Below are positions 32,271-43,694 of a DNA stretch of 64,000 bases, piece by piece. The translations under genes were made by a program, and so were the position numbers. Position 1 is the stretch's first letter. Each line of letters begins with the position of its first letter. Under the pieces are notes generated by a model that was not told the origin of the DNA, did not search any database, and was given only the letters and a program-made list of their open reading frames with translations. Source of the DNA: Dichetophora obliterata (Eukaryota; Arthropoda; Insecta; Diptera; Sciomyzidae); contig OY986436.1 in the NCBI GenBank assembly GCA_963920525.1, forward strand, positions 80,693,630 through 80,757,629, written 5' to 3'.

Positions 32271-34001
32271 ATGGTTCACACTAGGCAACAAAGCAGAATG
32301 GATAATAGTGAAACCAATCCTAACCAAACCGGCAGTGGAGGCCTAGTACCCACAACAACCGCTAGTACGGGGGCAATTCCAAAAACAGGCCCGATGAGTA
32401 CCACCATACCGATTTTTACCACAGCTACAACGACGATTACAACACCTATGGCGATGCAGAGTGCACTACCACCAGCACCTAGACGTACCTCGGAAGAGCT
32501 TAACTTCTCTAATAGCAGCATCACGTCTCCAGAGTTTAGCAGCCTAACTGCTCTAAACGTGCGCAAGCAATTTCAGCAACATTCGCAGATGGGAAGCGTC
32601 AGAGACAGGTCGTCAGGAAGAGCACCAGCGTCCCAAGGTGTGGTCAACTCGAGCATCAATATAAGGGATTACGTCAAGTCAGCGGTGGGTTTAGCCCAAG
32701 TGGATCTGATGTCGGGAATGGAGGAGCGTCTGCGGGTATTAGTCCCACAATTAATAGCCGAAAGCTTAGGGTCGAGGACGCCTCAGTATTCAGAGAGCCG
32801 ACCAGCGGTTACGAAGTTAGTGACTTTACAACCACCACCTCCACCACCCCCGTCTATCAATTCACAGGCATGGCCCGATCGAAATATGGAGCAGCAACAA
32901 CAAATTGGATCTCAGGATACCAGGAGCATCTCGCAATCTTTCCCAGATTTTTCACAACCACCACCGCATAGGCCGCAACCGACAAATGTGCCGCCGCCAC
33001 AAGTTTTTGCTCATTCTCAGACTTACCAAGTTGAGAATAGGAATCGACACCAAGAGCAAAGAGCTCTACCATCAGTACGTCAGCCCAGTGCCTTTGCCTA
33101 TACAGGGCCAGCACAACCGCCTTTTGCGCCTTACCAGCAATCAGAACAGCCGCGACGTGTAGAAATGGACAAATGGGGATTTAAGTTCGACGGTACAAAT
33201 AAATCAATCAGCGTGGACGAATTTGTTTTTCGAGTAGAGACCTTGTGTAATGATTACCGATATCCATGGCCGGAAGTAATTAGGAATTTTCATAGTTTGC
33301 TTACTGGAAACGCAGCTCAATGGTTCTGGGGATTTCGACGGTTAAACCGAATACCTAGTTGGTTCGCACTTCGAGAAGCGCTTGTAGCACAATTTAAGCG
33401 ACACGAAAGCGACTTCGAAATCCAACGGCAAATTATGGATCGAAGACAACAACGGGATGAAACTTTCGACGACTTTTATCAATCGGTGTTGACATTAAGG
33501 AATCAACAGCGTAATCCATTGGCAGAACAGGATTTAGTCGAAATAATGAGGAGCAACCTGAGGAAGGAAATGTCACAGTTGTTATTTGCCATGCGCATAG
33601 AGGGTTTGACCGAGTTCTGCAAGGCCTGCAAAAAGGCTGAAACTCATATAAACTACCAACGCCAGGCTTATCAACCGCCACCGCGTCAATACGTACCTCG
33701 CAATGCGCAAGTGCACGAGTTAAATGTAGAGCAGGACTTTTCGACTCAAGCGTTTGAAATAGATGCTATTAATTCCTCTCGAACTTTTCCATGTTGGAAC
33801 TGCAAACAGCCAGGGCACAATTTTGTTGAGTGTACGGCAGCCGTAAGGCGAATTTTTTGTTATAGGTGCGGAACGGAGGGCGTAGTTACCCCAAAGTGTC
33901 CGAAATGTCAGGGAACTGCTAGGCCAAATAGAAATGTGCAGGTGGAGTCTAGATCAGCTCAAACGCAGACGCAAACTCAAACTCAAGAAACGACAGAATG
34001 A
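32271..34001 (+). CDS. gag: Gag polyprotein, 576 aa
   Basis: Encodes the structural protein that forms the virus-like particle and packages the RNA. The start MVHTRQQSRMDN follows a fairly good context (ggggcATGg) and is the first long frame after the leader. Residues 1-295 are low-complexity, rich in S, T, P and Q. From about 299 (MDKWGFKFDG) to about 470 runs a retrotransposon capsid domain with WPEVIRNFHSLLTGNAAQWF, FKRHESDFEIQRQIMDR and LRKEMSQLL. About residues 508-521 hold a CCHC zinc knuckle, CWNCKQPGHNFVEC, and a second cysteine cluster CYRCGTEGVVTPKCPKC (CX2CX9CX2C, without the histidine) follows; such His-less second fingers are common in this group as I recall. It ends in a Q/T-rich tail (QTQTQTQTQETTE) and UGA. 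The pol frame continues in the same phase after this UGA. Confidence 0.95.
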   Translation: MVHTRQQSRMDNSETNPNQTGSGGLVPTTTASTGAIPKTGPMSTTIPIFTTATTTITTPMAMQSALPPAPRRTSEELNFSNSSITSPEFSSLTALNVRKQFQQHSQMGSVRDRSSGRAPASQGVVNSSINIRDYVKSAVGLAQVDLMSGMEERLRVLVPQLIAESLGSRTPQYSESRPAVTKLVTLQPPPPPPPSINSQAWPDRNMEQQQQIGSQDTRSISQSFPDFSQPPPHRPQPTNVPPPQVFAHSQTYQVENRNRHQEQRALPSVRQPSAFAYTGPAQPPFAPYQQSEQPRRVEMDKWGFKFDGTNKSISVDEFVFRVETLCNDYRYPWPEVIRNFHSLLTGNAAQWFWGFRRLNRIPSWFALREALVAQFKRHESDFEIQRQIMDRRQQRDETFDDFYQSVLTLRNQQRNPLAEQDLVEIMRSNLRKEMSQLLFAMRIEGLTEFCKACKKAETHINYQRQAYQPPPRQYVPRNAQVHELNVEQDFSTQAFEIDAINSSRTFPCWNCKQPGHNFVECTAAVRRIFCYRCGTEGVVTPKCPKCQGTARPNRNVQVESRSAQTQTQTQTQETTE

Positions 34002-34010
34002 CTAACGTCA
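33999..34010 (+). promoter_or_regulatory. Candidate UGA readthrough site between gag and pol
   Basis: gaa TGA CTA acg: the gag stop is UGA directly followed by CUA, a known leaky context. The same frame then stays open through all of pol with no in-frame ATG near the junction. Readthrough is the simplest way to make Gag-Pol here; it is inferred, not shown. Confidence 0.65.
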
Positions 34011-37000
34011 GCCACCCAGACCGATATAGAAAAGAAAGTTGTAGTTTTAACATCTAGTAACCATAGTGACCAAAGTAGTTGCGATCCAGCCGTAAACACC
34101 GTTGAGGTAAAATTAAAAGAAATCAAGCCATTTCATGTGAGACTCAAAAACTATGAGGAAGTTCGAAAAAGAATATTTGCAGAGCAGCCAACAAAAATCG
34201 AAAAGACAAGAATTAGATATCGTTTAAGGAAAAATAATTATAAAGAAATTTCAGCATCAGAACTGTATGAGGGCGAAGACAGTAGATTTTATACGAACAT
34301 CGAAATCAATGGACAGCGAATTGAGGGATTATTAGACAGTGGAGCAACAGTGTCGTGTTTAGGGAATAACTGCTTAAGTTTTGTGGAAAAATGCAAGCTG
34401 CCAATTTTTAAGTTTAAATCTTTCGTCAAAACTGCCGATGGGCGAATGCATTCAATCATAGGTCGCGTTAAAGCTAAAATTAAATTCGACAACCAAGAGC
34501 AGGAGATTGTTTTTTATTTAACACCTTCTCTAAAACGAGAATTGTTTCTTGGTGTAGATTTCATTAAAAAATTCAATCTCATGCAGCTCAAAGTTGATAG
34601 CATAACGACCAACAACATTGCTTTGGAGGAAGAAGTTCAAAGTCATGCAGCACCGAAAATGAAAGTTTTGACAGCCCAGCAACAACACAGGCTTAACGCA
34701 GTTATAGAAAAATTTCCCTGCTTTACGAAGAAAGGTCTAGGCAAGACGTCTTTAGAAGAGCACCATATAGATACCGGCGACGCAGTGCCTGTGAAAGATA
34801 AGCACTACCCAGTCTCACCGGCTGTTCAGGGTCTCATGTTTGCGGAGCTGGATAGGATGCTTTCACTGGGAGTCATTGAGCCGAGCGAAAGTCCATGGAA
34901 CAATCGAGTGGCCTTCGTACGAAAAGGCGAGAAATGTCGACTGTGCCTGGACGCTCGCAAGCTCAATGCACTCACGGTGAAGGACGCCTACCCACTTCCA
35001 CACATAGAGGGGTTGCTCAGTCGTCTTGGCGACACACACTTTATCTCAAGTGTGGATCTTAAGGATGCCTTCTGGCAAATTCCGCTTGCCGTCAGTAGTA
35101 GAGAGAAAACCGCGTTTACAGTGCCAGGTCGTCCGCTTTGCCAATTTACCGTCATGCCGTTTGGGCTATGTAATGCAGCCCAAAGGTTATGTCGGTTGAT
35201 GGACAAAGTCGTGCCAGCCAGTCTTCGTGAAAGCGTTTTCATTTATTTGGATGATCTCCTTGTTGTGTCTTCCGATTTCGATAGTCACCTCAAAAAGTTA
35301 GAGCAGGTAGCGCAGTTGTTAAGTTCGGCCAACCTAACCATTAACGTGGCCAAATCGAAGTTTTGTTGTAGTGAACTAAGGTACCTAGGTTATATCGTAG
35401 GCGAAGGTAAATTAAGACCAGACCCAGACAAGGTCCATGCCATTGACCGATATACGTACCCAAAAACTCCAAAACAAGTTCGAAGTTTTATGGGAGCCAC
35501 GGGATGGTACCGTCGCTTTATTCGCGATTATGCTACTATAGCAGCACCTATTTTTGACACGCTGAAAAAAGCGAAAACTTTTGAGTTCGGTGATGAGGCT
35601 AAGAGCGCCTTCGATAAATTAAAAACAGCTCTTATTTCTAGTCCAGTCCTGGTACATCCAGATTTTTCGAAACATTTTTATGTACAAACAGATGCATCTA
35701 ACATTGGAATTGGCGGCGTGTTGTTTCAAAAAGATGATGAGGGTGGCGAACATCCTATCGCCTACTATTCAAAGAAGCTCACGCCTGCGCAGAAGAATTA
35801 TTCAGTAACTGAGCGCGAATGTCTAGCGGTGGTAATGGGGATAACGAAGTTTAGAGCCTACATCGAGCTAATGCCTTTTACAGTGATAACGGATCACTCC
35901 AGCCTAAAATGGCTAATGTCGCATAAAGACTTAACCAGTCGATTGGCGAGGTGGAGTTTGTATCTGCAAAGCTTTAGCTTCGAGATAGCTCACCGTAAAG
36001 GGGCTCAGAACATCGTTCCCGACACGTTATCACGCTACGACATGGACGAAGTAAGTTGCGAGGTAAAGGCATTGATTGACCTCGAGTCACCAGAGTTTCA
36101 AAGCGAAGAGTATAGGGAATTGTTAAATACCATAACCGAGAATCACTCCCAGTTACCTGACCTCAAGGTTATAGATGGTTTTGCTTACAAGCGTACGGTT
36201 CCATATGATGGCACACCCGATGGTGAAGATTTCGCATGGAAACTCTGGGTTCCAGCGCCTTTGACGCATTCAATTATTGCTAACGCACACCAACCTCCTC
36301 AAGTCGCTCATGGTGGTTTCACCAAAACTCTTAAGCGCATAAAAGAATATTTATACTGGCCAAATATGAACCAGCAGGTCCTAAATTTCGTTAATGATTG
36401 TCAAGTCTGCAAAGAATGCAAACCAGCTCAAATGGTTTTAAGACCGCCTATGGGACAAGAGTCGCAAATAGTGAGGCCGTTTCAAAAAATCTATGTGGAT
36501 TTCCTCGGTCCATACGTTCGTTCGAATAAGAAAAACACCTACATTTTCATAGTCTTAGACTACTTTACCAAATTCACCTTGCTAAAGGCCATGTCGAAAG
36601 CCACCGCGCGCAACGTAATCCAGTTTCTAATTACAGAAGTTTTACATAAATTCGGCACACCCGAAATACTCATGTCCGACAACGGCGTACAGTTCGTAGG
36701 CAAAGAATTCGCGGAAATGGTCAAAAATTTTGGTATTAAACATACTCGTACGGCAAATTACGCTCCGCAAGCCAACGCTTCAGAGAGGGTAAATCAGTCA
36801 ATTCTAGCCGCTATTCGCTCCTATCTTGACCAAGATCAAACCAACTGGGACCAGCATTTGTCAGACATTGAATGTGCCTTGCGTTCTTCGGTGCACTCCT
36901 CCATAGGAATGACACCTTATTTTGCTCTCTTCGGTCACAACATGATCACGCATGCAAGCGCCTATAAAATAGCAAAGAAACTAGGGACGCTTAGCGATCC

Positions 37001-37316
37001 GGAGACGTTGGTGATACCGAAGCCGGTTCGGCAAGACCTGATTCGCAACAAAATTCGCGAACAGCTCCATAGGAGTCACGAACATAATGTTAAGAGGTAC
37101 GACTTGAAAAGTCGAAAAATTAAATTTCAGCCTGGACAGGAGGTCTACCGACGAAACTTTCAGCTTAGTGATTTTTCCAAGCAAATCAGCGCGAAACTTT
37201 CAAAGCGTTTTCTAAAGTGTCGAATAGTGAGGGCAGTAGGTAATAGCCTGTATGAACTGGAAGATTTAAGGGGTAAGACGTTAGGAATTTTTCACGCGAA
37301 AGATTTAAAACAATAA
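34002..37316 (+). CDS. pol: Pol polyprotein: protease, RT, RNase H, integrase
   Basis: The open frame runs from the codon after the gag UGA to the stop at 37314-37316 (1,104 codons). No ATG begins it: the first plausible initiator would be GTG at 34137, so it is probably made as a Gag-Pol fusion. Numbered from that GTG: protease LLDSGATVSCLG (D67-S-G); reverse transcriptase with D307 in SVDLKDAFWQIPL and Y370-L-D-D; RNase H from FYVQTDASNIGIGG (D519) through TERE and TDHSSLKW; integrase with an HHCC zinc motif (H718, H725, C755, C758), catalytic D788, D848 and E883 (35 apart, DD35E), and a C-terminal domain ending HAKDLKQ. All catalytic residues are present and no frameshift is seen, so the copy looks competent. 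Copies RNA into DNA in the particle and integrates it in the nucleus. Confidence 0.95.
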   Translation, partial: LTSATQTDIEKKVVVLTSSNHSDQSSCDPAVNTVEVKLKEIKPFHVRLKNYEEVRKRIFAEQPTKIEKTRIRYRLRKNNYKEISASELYEGEDSRFYTNIEINGQRIEGLLDSGATVSCLGNNCLSFVEKCKLPIFKFKSFVKTADGRMHSIIGRVKAKIKFDNQEQEIVFYLTPSLKRELFLGVDFIKKFNLMQLKVDSITTNNIALEEEVQSHAAPKMKVLTAQQQHRLNAVIEKFPCFTKKGLGKTSLEEHHIDTGDAVPVKDKHYPVSPAVQGLMFAELDRMLSLGVIEPSESPWNNRVAFVRKGEKCRLCLDARKLNALTVKDAYPLPHIEGLLSRLGDTHFISSVDLKDAFWQIPLAVSSREKTAFTVPGRPLCQFTVMPFGLCNAAQRLCRLMDKVVPASLRESVFIYLDDLLVVSSDFDSHLKKLEQVAQLLSSANLTINVAKSKFCCSELRYLGYIVGEGKLRPDPDKVHAIDRYTYPKTPKQVRSFMGATGWYRRFIRDYATIAAPIFDTLKKAKTFEFGDEAKSAFDKLKTALISSPVLVHPDFSKHFYVQTDASNIGIGGVLFQKDDEGGEHPIAYYSKKLTPAQKNYSVTERECLAVVMGITKFRAYIELMPFTVITDHSSLKWLMSHKDLTSRLARWSLYLQSFSFEIAHRKGAQNIVPDTLSRYDMDEVSCEVKALIDLESPEFQSEEYRELLNTITENHSQLPDLKVIDGFAYKRTVPYDGTPDGEDFAWKLWVPAPLTHSIIANAHQPPQVAHGGFTKTLKRIKEYLYWPNMNQQVLNFVNDCQVCKECKPAQMVLRPPMGQESQIVRPFQKIYVDFLGPYVRSNKKNTYIFIVLDYFTKFTLLKAMSKATARNVIQFLITEVLHKFGTPEILMSDNGVQFVGKEFAEMVKNFGIKHTRTANYAPQANASERVNQSILAAIRSYLDQDQTNWDQHLSDIECALRSSVHSSIGMTPYFALFGHNMITHASAYKIAKKLGTLSDPETLVIPKPVRQDLIRNKIREQLHRSHEHNVKRYDLKSRKIKFQPGQEVYRRNFQLSDFSKQISAKLSKRFLKCRIVRAVGNSLYELEDLRGKTLGIFHAKDLKQ

Positions 37317-37407
37317 ATCGAGTTCGACTGTAGGTTGAGAGAGCGAATGGTGCCATCTTTTCCCATTTATCTCTTAAGCTGAGAAGCTTGTCGAGAGTCC
37401 CTGGGTT
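37317..37407 (+). other. Pol-to-LTR spacer with only a weak polypurine tract
   Basis: 91 bases between the pol stop and the 3' LTR. The bases before TGTCAT read ctgagaagcttgtcgagagt then ccctgggtt. There are purine-rich bits but no long uninterrupted polypurine run at the boundary, and no env gene. Confidence 0.7.
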
Positions 37408-40400
37408 TGTCATGGGCACCTGCACATAGGGAATAACACATTTTATGAATACCCATGTTATTTCCACTAGCGCCCTCTAGTGTGTCAGTGCACACAATTT
37501 TTTTGCATTTAGATGTGGCACCTCGGTGATGTTCGAGAACGTTCGGGCAAACAAAATGGCCATACACGGGCTTGAAAGGGAAAAATACCAACAAAAATGG
37601 TACCATTAGTTTCAGCGAGCATAAACCGTTCGGTAAAATGGCGTGATCCGACACGCGCTTGAATCGGTAGCCAATCGGAATTCCGAAACAAGCGTCGGTT
37701 AACGGGATCTTGCCGACGTGTCATCCGCAAGTCCAACCCAACCATTACCTACTCCCTTCGGTTATGGTCGATTCCACCGAAAAGGTAGTAAAGTTGGACA
37801 AACACCGCTAGTTTGCACGTCTAAATGACATCAAGATGCATGCGAACGCACCCTTTCCAAGTACAGGTGGCAACACTGTCAAAGTACCAAAAAGCACCGA
37901 ACTGAAGAAAAAATACAACACTGGGTAGACGATGATGCAGCTAAGTTCGGCCATTCGGTGGTGAAAAAGACGACAAAGAACAGCGAACGAAGAAGATACT
38001 GACAAACATTATTCACAAAGGATTGAGTTACAGGCACAACTTTGTTCATCTGGAGGTGGTGTTTTGGGTTCGCTCCAACCTACGTCGCGGGAACTCCACG
38101 GACTCCAAAGGCGAAGTCAACTAGGGGTTGTCCTACGGCAACCACCACAACAGGTAGCGCTCGCCACCACCAGCTAACGTAAAGCTACAGCGACAACAAG
38201 GACAACAGCGGCCAGGTAAGCAGGTGTTCTTTGGCACCGTATATTAAATAGAGAAAAAAAGGTATATGACTAACCTTCCCGCCTCCAAGCCAGTCCGCCG
38301 GTTCTAACAACACCACGAGAGTGCCCCAACAACAACAACAACGACATCACCACCACCGCCGAATCTCCACCAACGCTGACGGTTCGCCGTAGTACGGCAG
38401 CGCTAGCAGCGAGCACTAAGCAGGCGCTCAACAGCACCAGCTAGCGGGTGGCCAACGGCATCACCAGCACCACCAGTAGCGACACCACCACTGCCTCACC
38501 AACCGCATCAACACCCTGCAGACCACCCCACCAACAACAACTACGACGTCACCACCACCACCCACGAAAGTGAAAAAAAAAAAAAAAAAAAAAAACCTAA
38601 AGAAAAGAAGTGAAAACCAAGACATTCTTAAAGAAAATAACAACAAACTTAAGAAAAATAAGGAAATAAGTCAAAGTGAAAGAAAGAAACAAAAAAAATA
38701 AAAGTGAAAGAAAAACAAAAAGAGAAATCAAAATACAAAAATTTAGAACTAACAAAAAACAAAAGTGGAAAAAAAGAAACGAAGAAATCAGAAAACTTAA
38801 AAGGTATATGGAAAAAAAAACTAAATAAGAAAAGTGAAACAAGCTATCAAGCTATCGTAAAAGAAAAAGTAAAAATATCGAAATTAGAAATAGCAAAAAG
38901 ACCAAGAATAAAAGTGAAAGAAAACTAAAATAGAAAGCAAAAATATAGAAATTAAAAATAGTCAAAAAAAAAAAGAATAAAAGTGAAAGATAGAAACTAA
39001 ATAAGAAAAGTGAAACAGACTAAAAGAAAAGCAAAAAGATAGAAATTAAAAATAGAAAAAAAAAGAAAACAAACGAGAGAAGTGTAATTGAAAAAAAAAA
39101 AAAATGAACCAAACTAAAAGACAAATCGAAAATATAAAAATTTAAAGGGGTATTTGGGAAAAAAAAAAGTGAAAATCGAAAAATTAAAAAGCAAAAGTCA
39201 CTGAAAAAAAAAAAAAAAAAAATCGAATCAACCTCAGAAAGAAAATAAGAAAATAAATCTATTAAAACTAATGTGAAAAGAAAACAGTGACACCGGAGAA
39301 AAAGATAAAAAGCAAGAGTGAAAAAACTAAAGAGAAAAAAATGAGACAAATAAGGAAAATTCAAAAGGCGAGAAGAGAGTGTCAATAAACAGAAAAATCT
39401 TAAGAAAAAGAAAACGGAAAAATCGCAAGTTTTTAAAAGTGAGTTCTAAGAAAACTGGTAAAGTGTAAAATAAGAAAATAAAACTGAAAAACATATGTTT
39501 AAAAAAAAAAACGGTATAATTGAAAAGTTAAGAATTTTAGTAACTGAGAAAACAAAGAAAAACAATTTTTTAATACACGATACAAAGCAATAAAAGAAAA
39601 ACATAAGATTCGAAGTACAAATAATAATAAAAAAAAAAAAAAAATAAAAAAAAACAGTATTCCAAAACAACGACATCACCTACTTCAGCACCAGCATCTT
39701 CATCATCAGCGACACCATAACCAGCAATAACACGCACCCACTACATCATCTTCATAGCTTTCAGATCCAGCAGCGACTACAGCGTCTACAGCAGCACCAG
39801 CTTTTTCATCGTCAACGAATCATCGCCAGGTTTGAGACATGTTTACCTGGGCTTGGTAAGCGTGTCAAAAATTTTATTTATATAATTTTCGTCGTTTTGT
39901 GCCAACTAGACACATCGACGATGAGATTTTAAAAAAAAAAAAAAATTTTTTTTTATAAAGCCAAAAGGCAAATTAAACCAGTAGCCGAGGATATAGCAGA
40001 AGACACTGCTGAACTACAACAACAACATATTAATTAAGTAGAAAAAGAATTACTACCCTGTGCCTATTAACTATTCTAATTTGTAACAAGAGAAATATCT
40101 TCAAACTTTTACTTGCTACCTTAAGCCCTAAATACGCGATAGCTGTCAAACAAAAACAGCTTGTTTTTTTTTGCACTTTGCAAAGTTTAACAAAACTTAA
40201 AACCAAAACGAGCAAATACGCAACACTTTACGGTTGATGAAGGGCGTTAATTTCTTCCTGGGCGTTTTGCATTTTATTTTTGGTGCAATTTTCGTTAAGC
40301 TTGGTAGTTGAGCTTTTGATTTTTTTCTTATGGCATATTCAATCAACATTTTTCCTTAGTTTCTTGAGATTGTAGTACCTACATTTGGTTAACAAGAGGT

Positions 40401-41568
40401 GATTTTAATCTAAACCTTATTGGCTAAACGGGTTGCAATTAATTTTTTCGTATTCTCCATACTTGGCACGCCACAAATGTTTTACGTGTGTGGGTGTGTT
40501 GGATTTGTTGATGCAAGGTTTTTGCAAAACAGGCAGTGCGTATTTTGGTTTAATTTGTCGGCAAGGTGTTTGAAAAGGTGTTGAAAAAAAAAAAAAAAAA
40601 AAAAAAACAAAAAAAAAAAAAATAAAAAAAAAGAGGAAGAAAAGGGAAGAAGAAGACAAGTATGAGTGAGAGAGAGAAAAAAAAAAGGACAAAACTATAG
40701 TGAGACATACTTTCTATTAATTGATTTCATTATACAAGTAGAACAAATTAAAATTACATACATAAAAATACGGTAAAGAAAAAAACAAAGAATACCTTGA
40801 TTAGTTGAAGCTTAACAACAAAACAAAAGAACAAGATTTATGCAGCAACAAAATTGTGCACACATTATAAAAAAAAAAAAAAAAAAAAAAAACATTTCTT
40901 TCCAGGTTCTCTCATCTTTAGTCGCTGGGCCCATCGATGGAACAAATGAGAAAACCAAGTAAGTGCAATCCAAATCATGGAAGAAACCTTTTTGTTAATA
41001 TTTTTTTGTTTAAGCAACACCTTTATAAAAAGGCAGTTATGCCATTCGTAAAGTAAGCAAGGGGTAAAAGGGTAAACCCTTTAAAGCAAACGCTTTAAAC
41101 ACGTTAAAACCACATTTAACTGGGCTTAAACAACGACCACTATTTCTCGTTGTTGTTGTTTCGGCGGCATAATTGCAGTTTGACGTTCGAATCTTGTTGT
41201 TGTTGTGATTTTTGGTTATGACTCTCTTGTGGAGTTTTTTTTTTTTTTATCATTTAAAGTTCATTTATTTGGTTTTTACTTTATCAAATAACTATCTCTT
41301 TAACTGTACTCTTACATTCAAATCCAAGACGTTCCTACTAAAGAAGTTTCAATTCTTACTCCAATTGTGTTTTTTTTCCTTCTTCTCTCTCGCCGCAATG
41401 GAATATTAATTCCTGTATCATTAATAGTTTACGGGGTATTCTCTTGCGTTAGATCATAATAATTGGCACTCAAATGGTCTCTTCTAAATGTACATTTTTT
41501 TTAAACCACTCAATTCATTGCCTGAATATAATTATTGCGTGTACTCACTTTAATGTTCTCTTTTAAAG

Positions 41569-41604
<36 letters not shown>

Positions 41605-42512
41605 ATGTTGTCAACTTTAATATACCATATCTTTTTATTTTCCTACTACTAAACATTAAACTAGCTAGTTGTATAGAATCTTATAATTATTGAAGTATAG
41701 TGCAGTTTTAAAAAAAAAAAAAAAAAATAATAGATTATGAATCTAACACAAAAAGAAAAACTATCTTGGCGTTATACGTAAAAAAAAAATACATTCAAAT
41801 AACGATAAGAACATATTGTAAAAATAATTATATGGATATATGCATATGTGTATGCTAAATAAATTTAGGTTAATTTACGTTAAAATCATTATCTTATTTA
41901 ATTATGTCTTAGTATAAAGCTTAATAATAATAATAAACCTAGAATGAGTTTGTGAACTGAAACATAAGAACAATATGAGTTATTAGTGGTTTAAAGGAAC
42001 AGGTGGCGTAGACGAGAAGGGGCGGGCGGAGGTATACAAGTTTTTGGGGTGACCTAAATATAGGCAAAAGGGTCACCATGGCTGGTCTTTTGGGGCCAGA
42101 AGGGGAGGGTTAGCCTAGGTCGGTCAGAGAACACCTGAGACCGACCCACGAGACGTGCCAACGTGGCAACAGCAAGCAACCGGTTTCTATTCGTACTTTA
42201 TTTTCAGCACGGTCGCGCAATATAATCGGTTTTTTTTTATCTGCCTTCGAGATTTAAATAGTTTTGTACGGGTTTTTTCGGGTTTTTTGTACCAGGCGGT
42301 AATTTTTAAATAAACTGGTACGATTTTATTCTTGTGTAGTTTCCTGCTGTCGGACCGGACTGGCAAGAACACCACCCCATCCGGCGAGCCTTAGCCGCGC
42401 AATACGCCAGCGTACCAGTGCTGCCAGAGGGACGACAGAGATGCGTATCAAGGGCTACCTTGCCACATGACGCATCGACCGCAACCAAGGTAGGTCGGAG
42501 GGAAACATGACA
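37408..42512 (+). repeat. 3' LTR, 5,105 bp
   Basis: Direct copy of 24513-29616, including the CTCF-like palindrome (37463-37483), the A-rich block and the candidate exon. It ends AACATGACA directly before AGGT. See the 5' LTR for content and differences. Confidence 0.95.
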
Positions 42513-42516
42513 AGGT
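42513..42516. other. Right target-site duplication AGGT
   Basis: Equals 24509-24512. Removing the element and one AGGT joins ...aactggaggt to gaataccctg. Confidence 0.9.
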
Positions 42517-43694
42517 GAATACCCTGATTAAACCGAAAAATGTTGGGAAAAACAAAAAAATCTTAATTATTGACTTATTATAATAGGAGTTGCAAATGAA
42601 AATTATTAAATTTTTTTTTTCTTTTTACTTGTGCAACTTTAAGCCAAATGCAATGATTTAGCAAAAAAAAAATAGATCATAAAACTAATTAAAAAAAAGT
42701 CTTAATCAGATTAGGAAATATTAATATATGGCCATTTTTTCCTTTGCTGCTATTTACATTGATGCTATTTACATATGAGTTTTACCCAATTTGCTGTCAT
42801 TGCTAGTGTCTATCGTTAGATACATATGTTATTGTAAGAAATTACATATAATTCTTATAGTGTCCTCTTGAAGTATATTTCATATATTAATAATTTTTAA
42901 ATTTGCCACTCCAGACTTATATGAACCAAATTCTAATAAAATTAATTTTTTATAAATTCAAGAAATGCAATTTTATTGAATTGTACACTAAAGATGGCTT
43001 AAACTGAAGTTTTTTAAATAACGCTTTTCAATGACCTCACATCTTTAGGAAATATTTACTCGTTTTTTTTTATTCACCCACAATAAAATTCAGTGCGATG
43101 TTAGTGTAGATATTAAGAAATCACTACATCCATTTATACTACACCTAAACACGATACTTTTTCTGAACTGAAATCTTTAGATTTGAAATAAACAAAGTTT
43201 ATACATACTTATACAAGACGTGGTTAATGTCAACTGTGCTTTTGATGAAAACTTAAGATTTTTTCATCTGCATAAATACAAAGTGCTTTTGTGTAAACAA
43301 TATATTGCTACAATTTAGGAAGGCAACCTTGGCATTTTTAGATTTTCCTTCATGACACCATCCTGTTATAATTTTGTGTGGTAAGATTTTATATAGCTCA
43401 CTGTTAACATAGTTCCCCCACTGACGCCTACCAGTGCGTGACCACCCTACAATTACACATCGTAAGTTAAAAAAAAAAACAAAAATAATCTTGCTTAGCT
43501 TAATATTTGATTATTTGTTACCATTTATACTGTCTTTTTATGCACAATTCATAATTAGAATGTGTCGTCACAGACACATTCTGTCAGATGTTTTCTATCC
43601 TTCACTATTTATTTTTGTTTAGCACAATATATTAAGGTATATTTTTTAGCATTAATTTGTTCATTAATTTATAGCATTGATCATGTATTTTTTC
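42517..43694. other. AT-rich DNA, probably intronic
   Basis: No coding frame recognised. A small hairpin agaatgtgtc/gacacattct is at 43558-43584. If the exon at 43695-44038 is real, this stretch and the retrotransposon lie in its downstream intron. Confidence 0.4.

Larger units (their letters stand above)
24513..42512 (+). mobile_element. 18.0-kb Ty3/Gypsy retrotransposon with giant LTRs
   Basis: The element consists of a 5' LTR (24513-29616), tRNA-Lys primer site, a 2.65-kb leader, gag (32271-34001), pol (34002-37316), a 91-bp tail and a 3' LTR (37408-42512). LTRs start TGTCAT and end ATGACA. The insertion has a perfect AGGT duplication. Domain order PR-RT-RNaseH-IN, YLDD and the DD35E integrase place it in Ty3/Gypsy (Metaviridae); RT and gag phrasing look closest to the mdg3/blastopia-like branch of flies, which is a judgement from memory. 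There is no env frame. With LTRs of 5.1 kb making up more than half of its length, it is far larger than ordinary fly elements (roughly 5-9 kb). The few LTR differences indicate a recent insertion. Confidence 0.95.

Noticed and set aside
37317..37407. Search for an env gene
   Set aside because: Only 91 bp lie between pol and the LTR; no room for env, so this is not an endogenous retrovirus with envelope.
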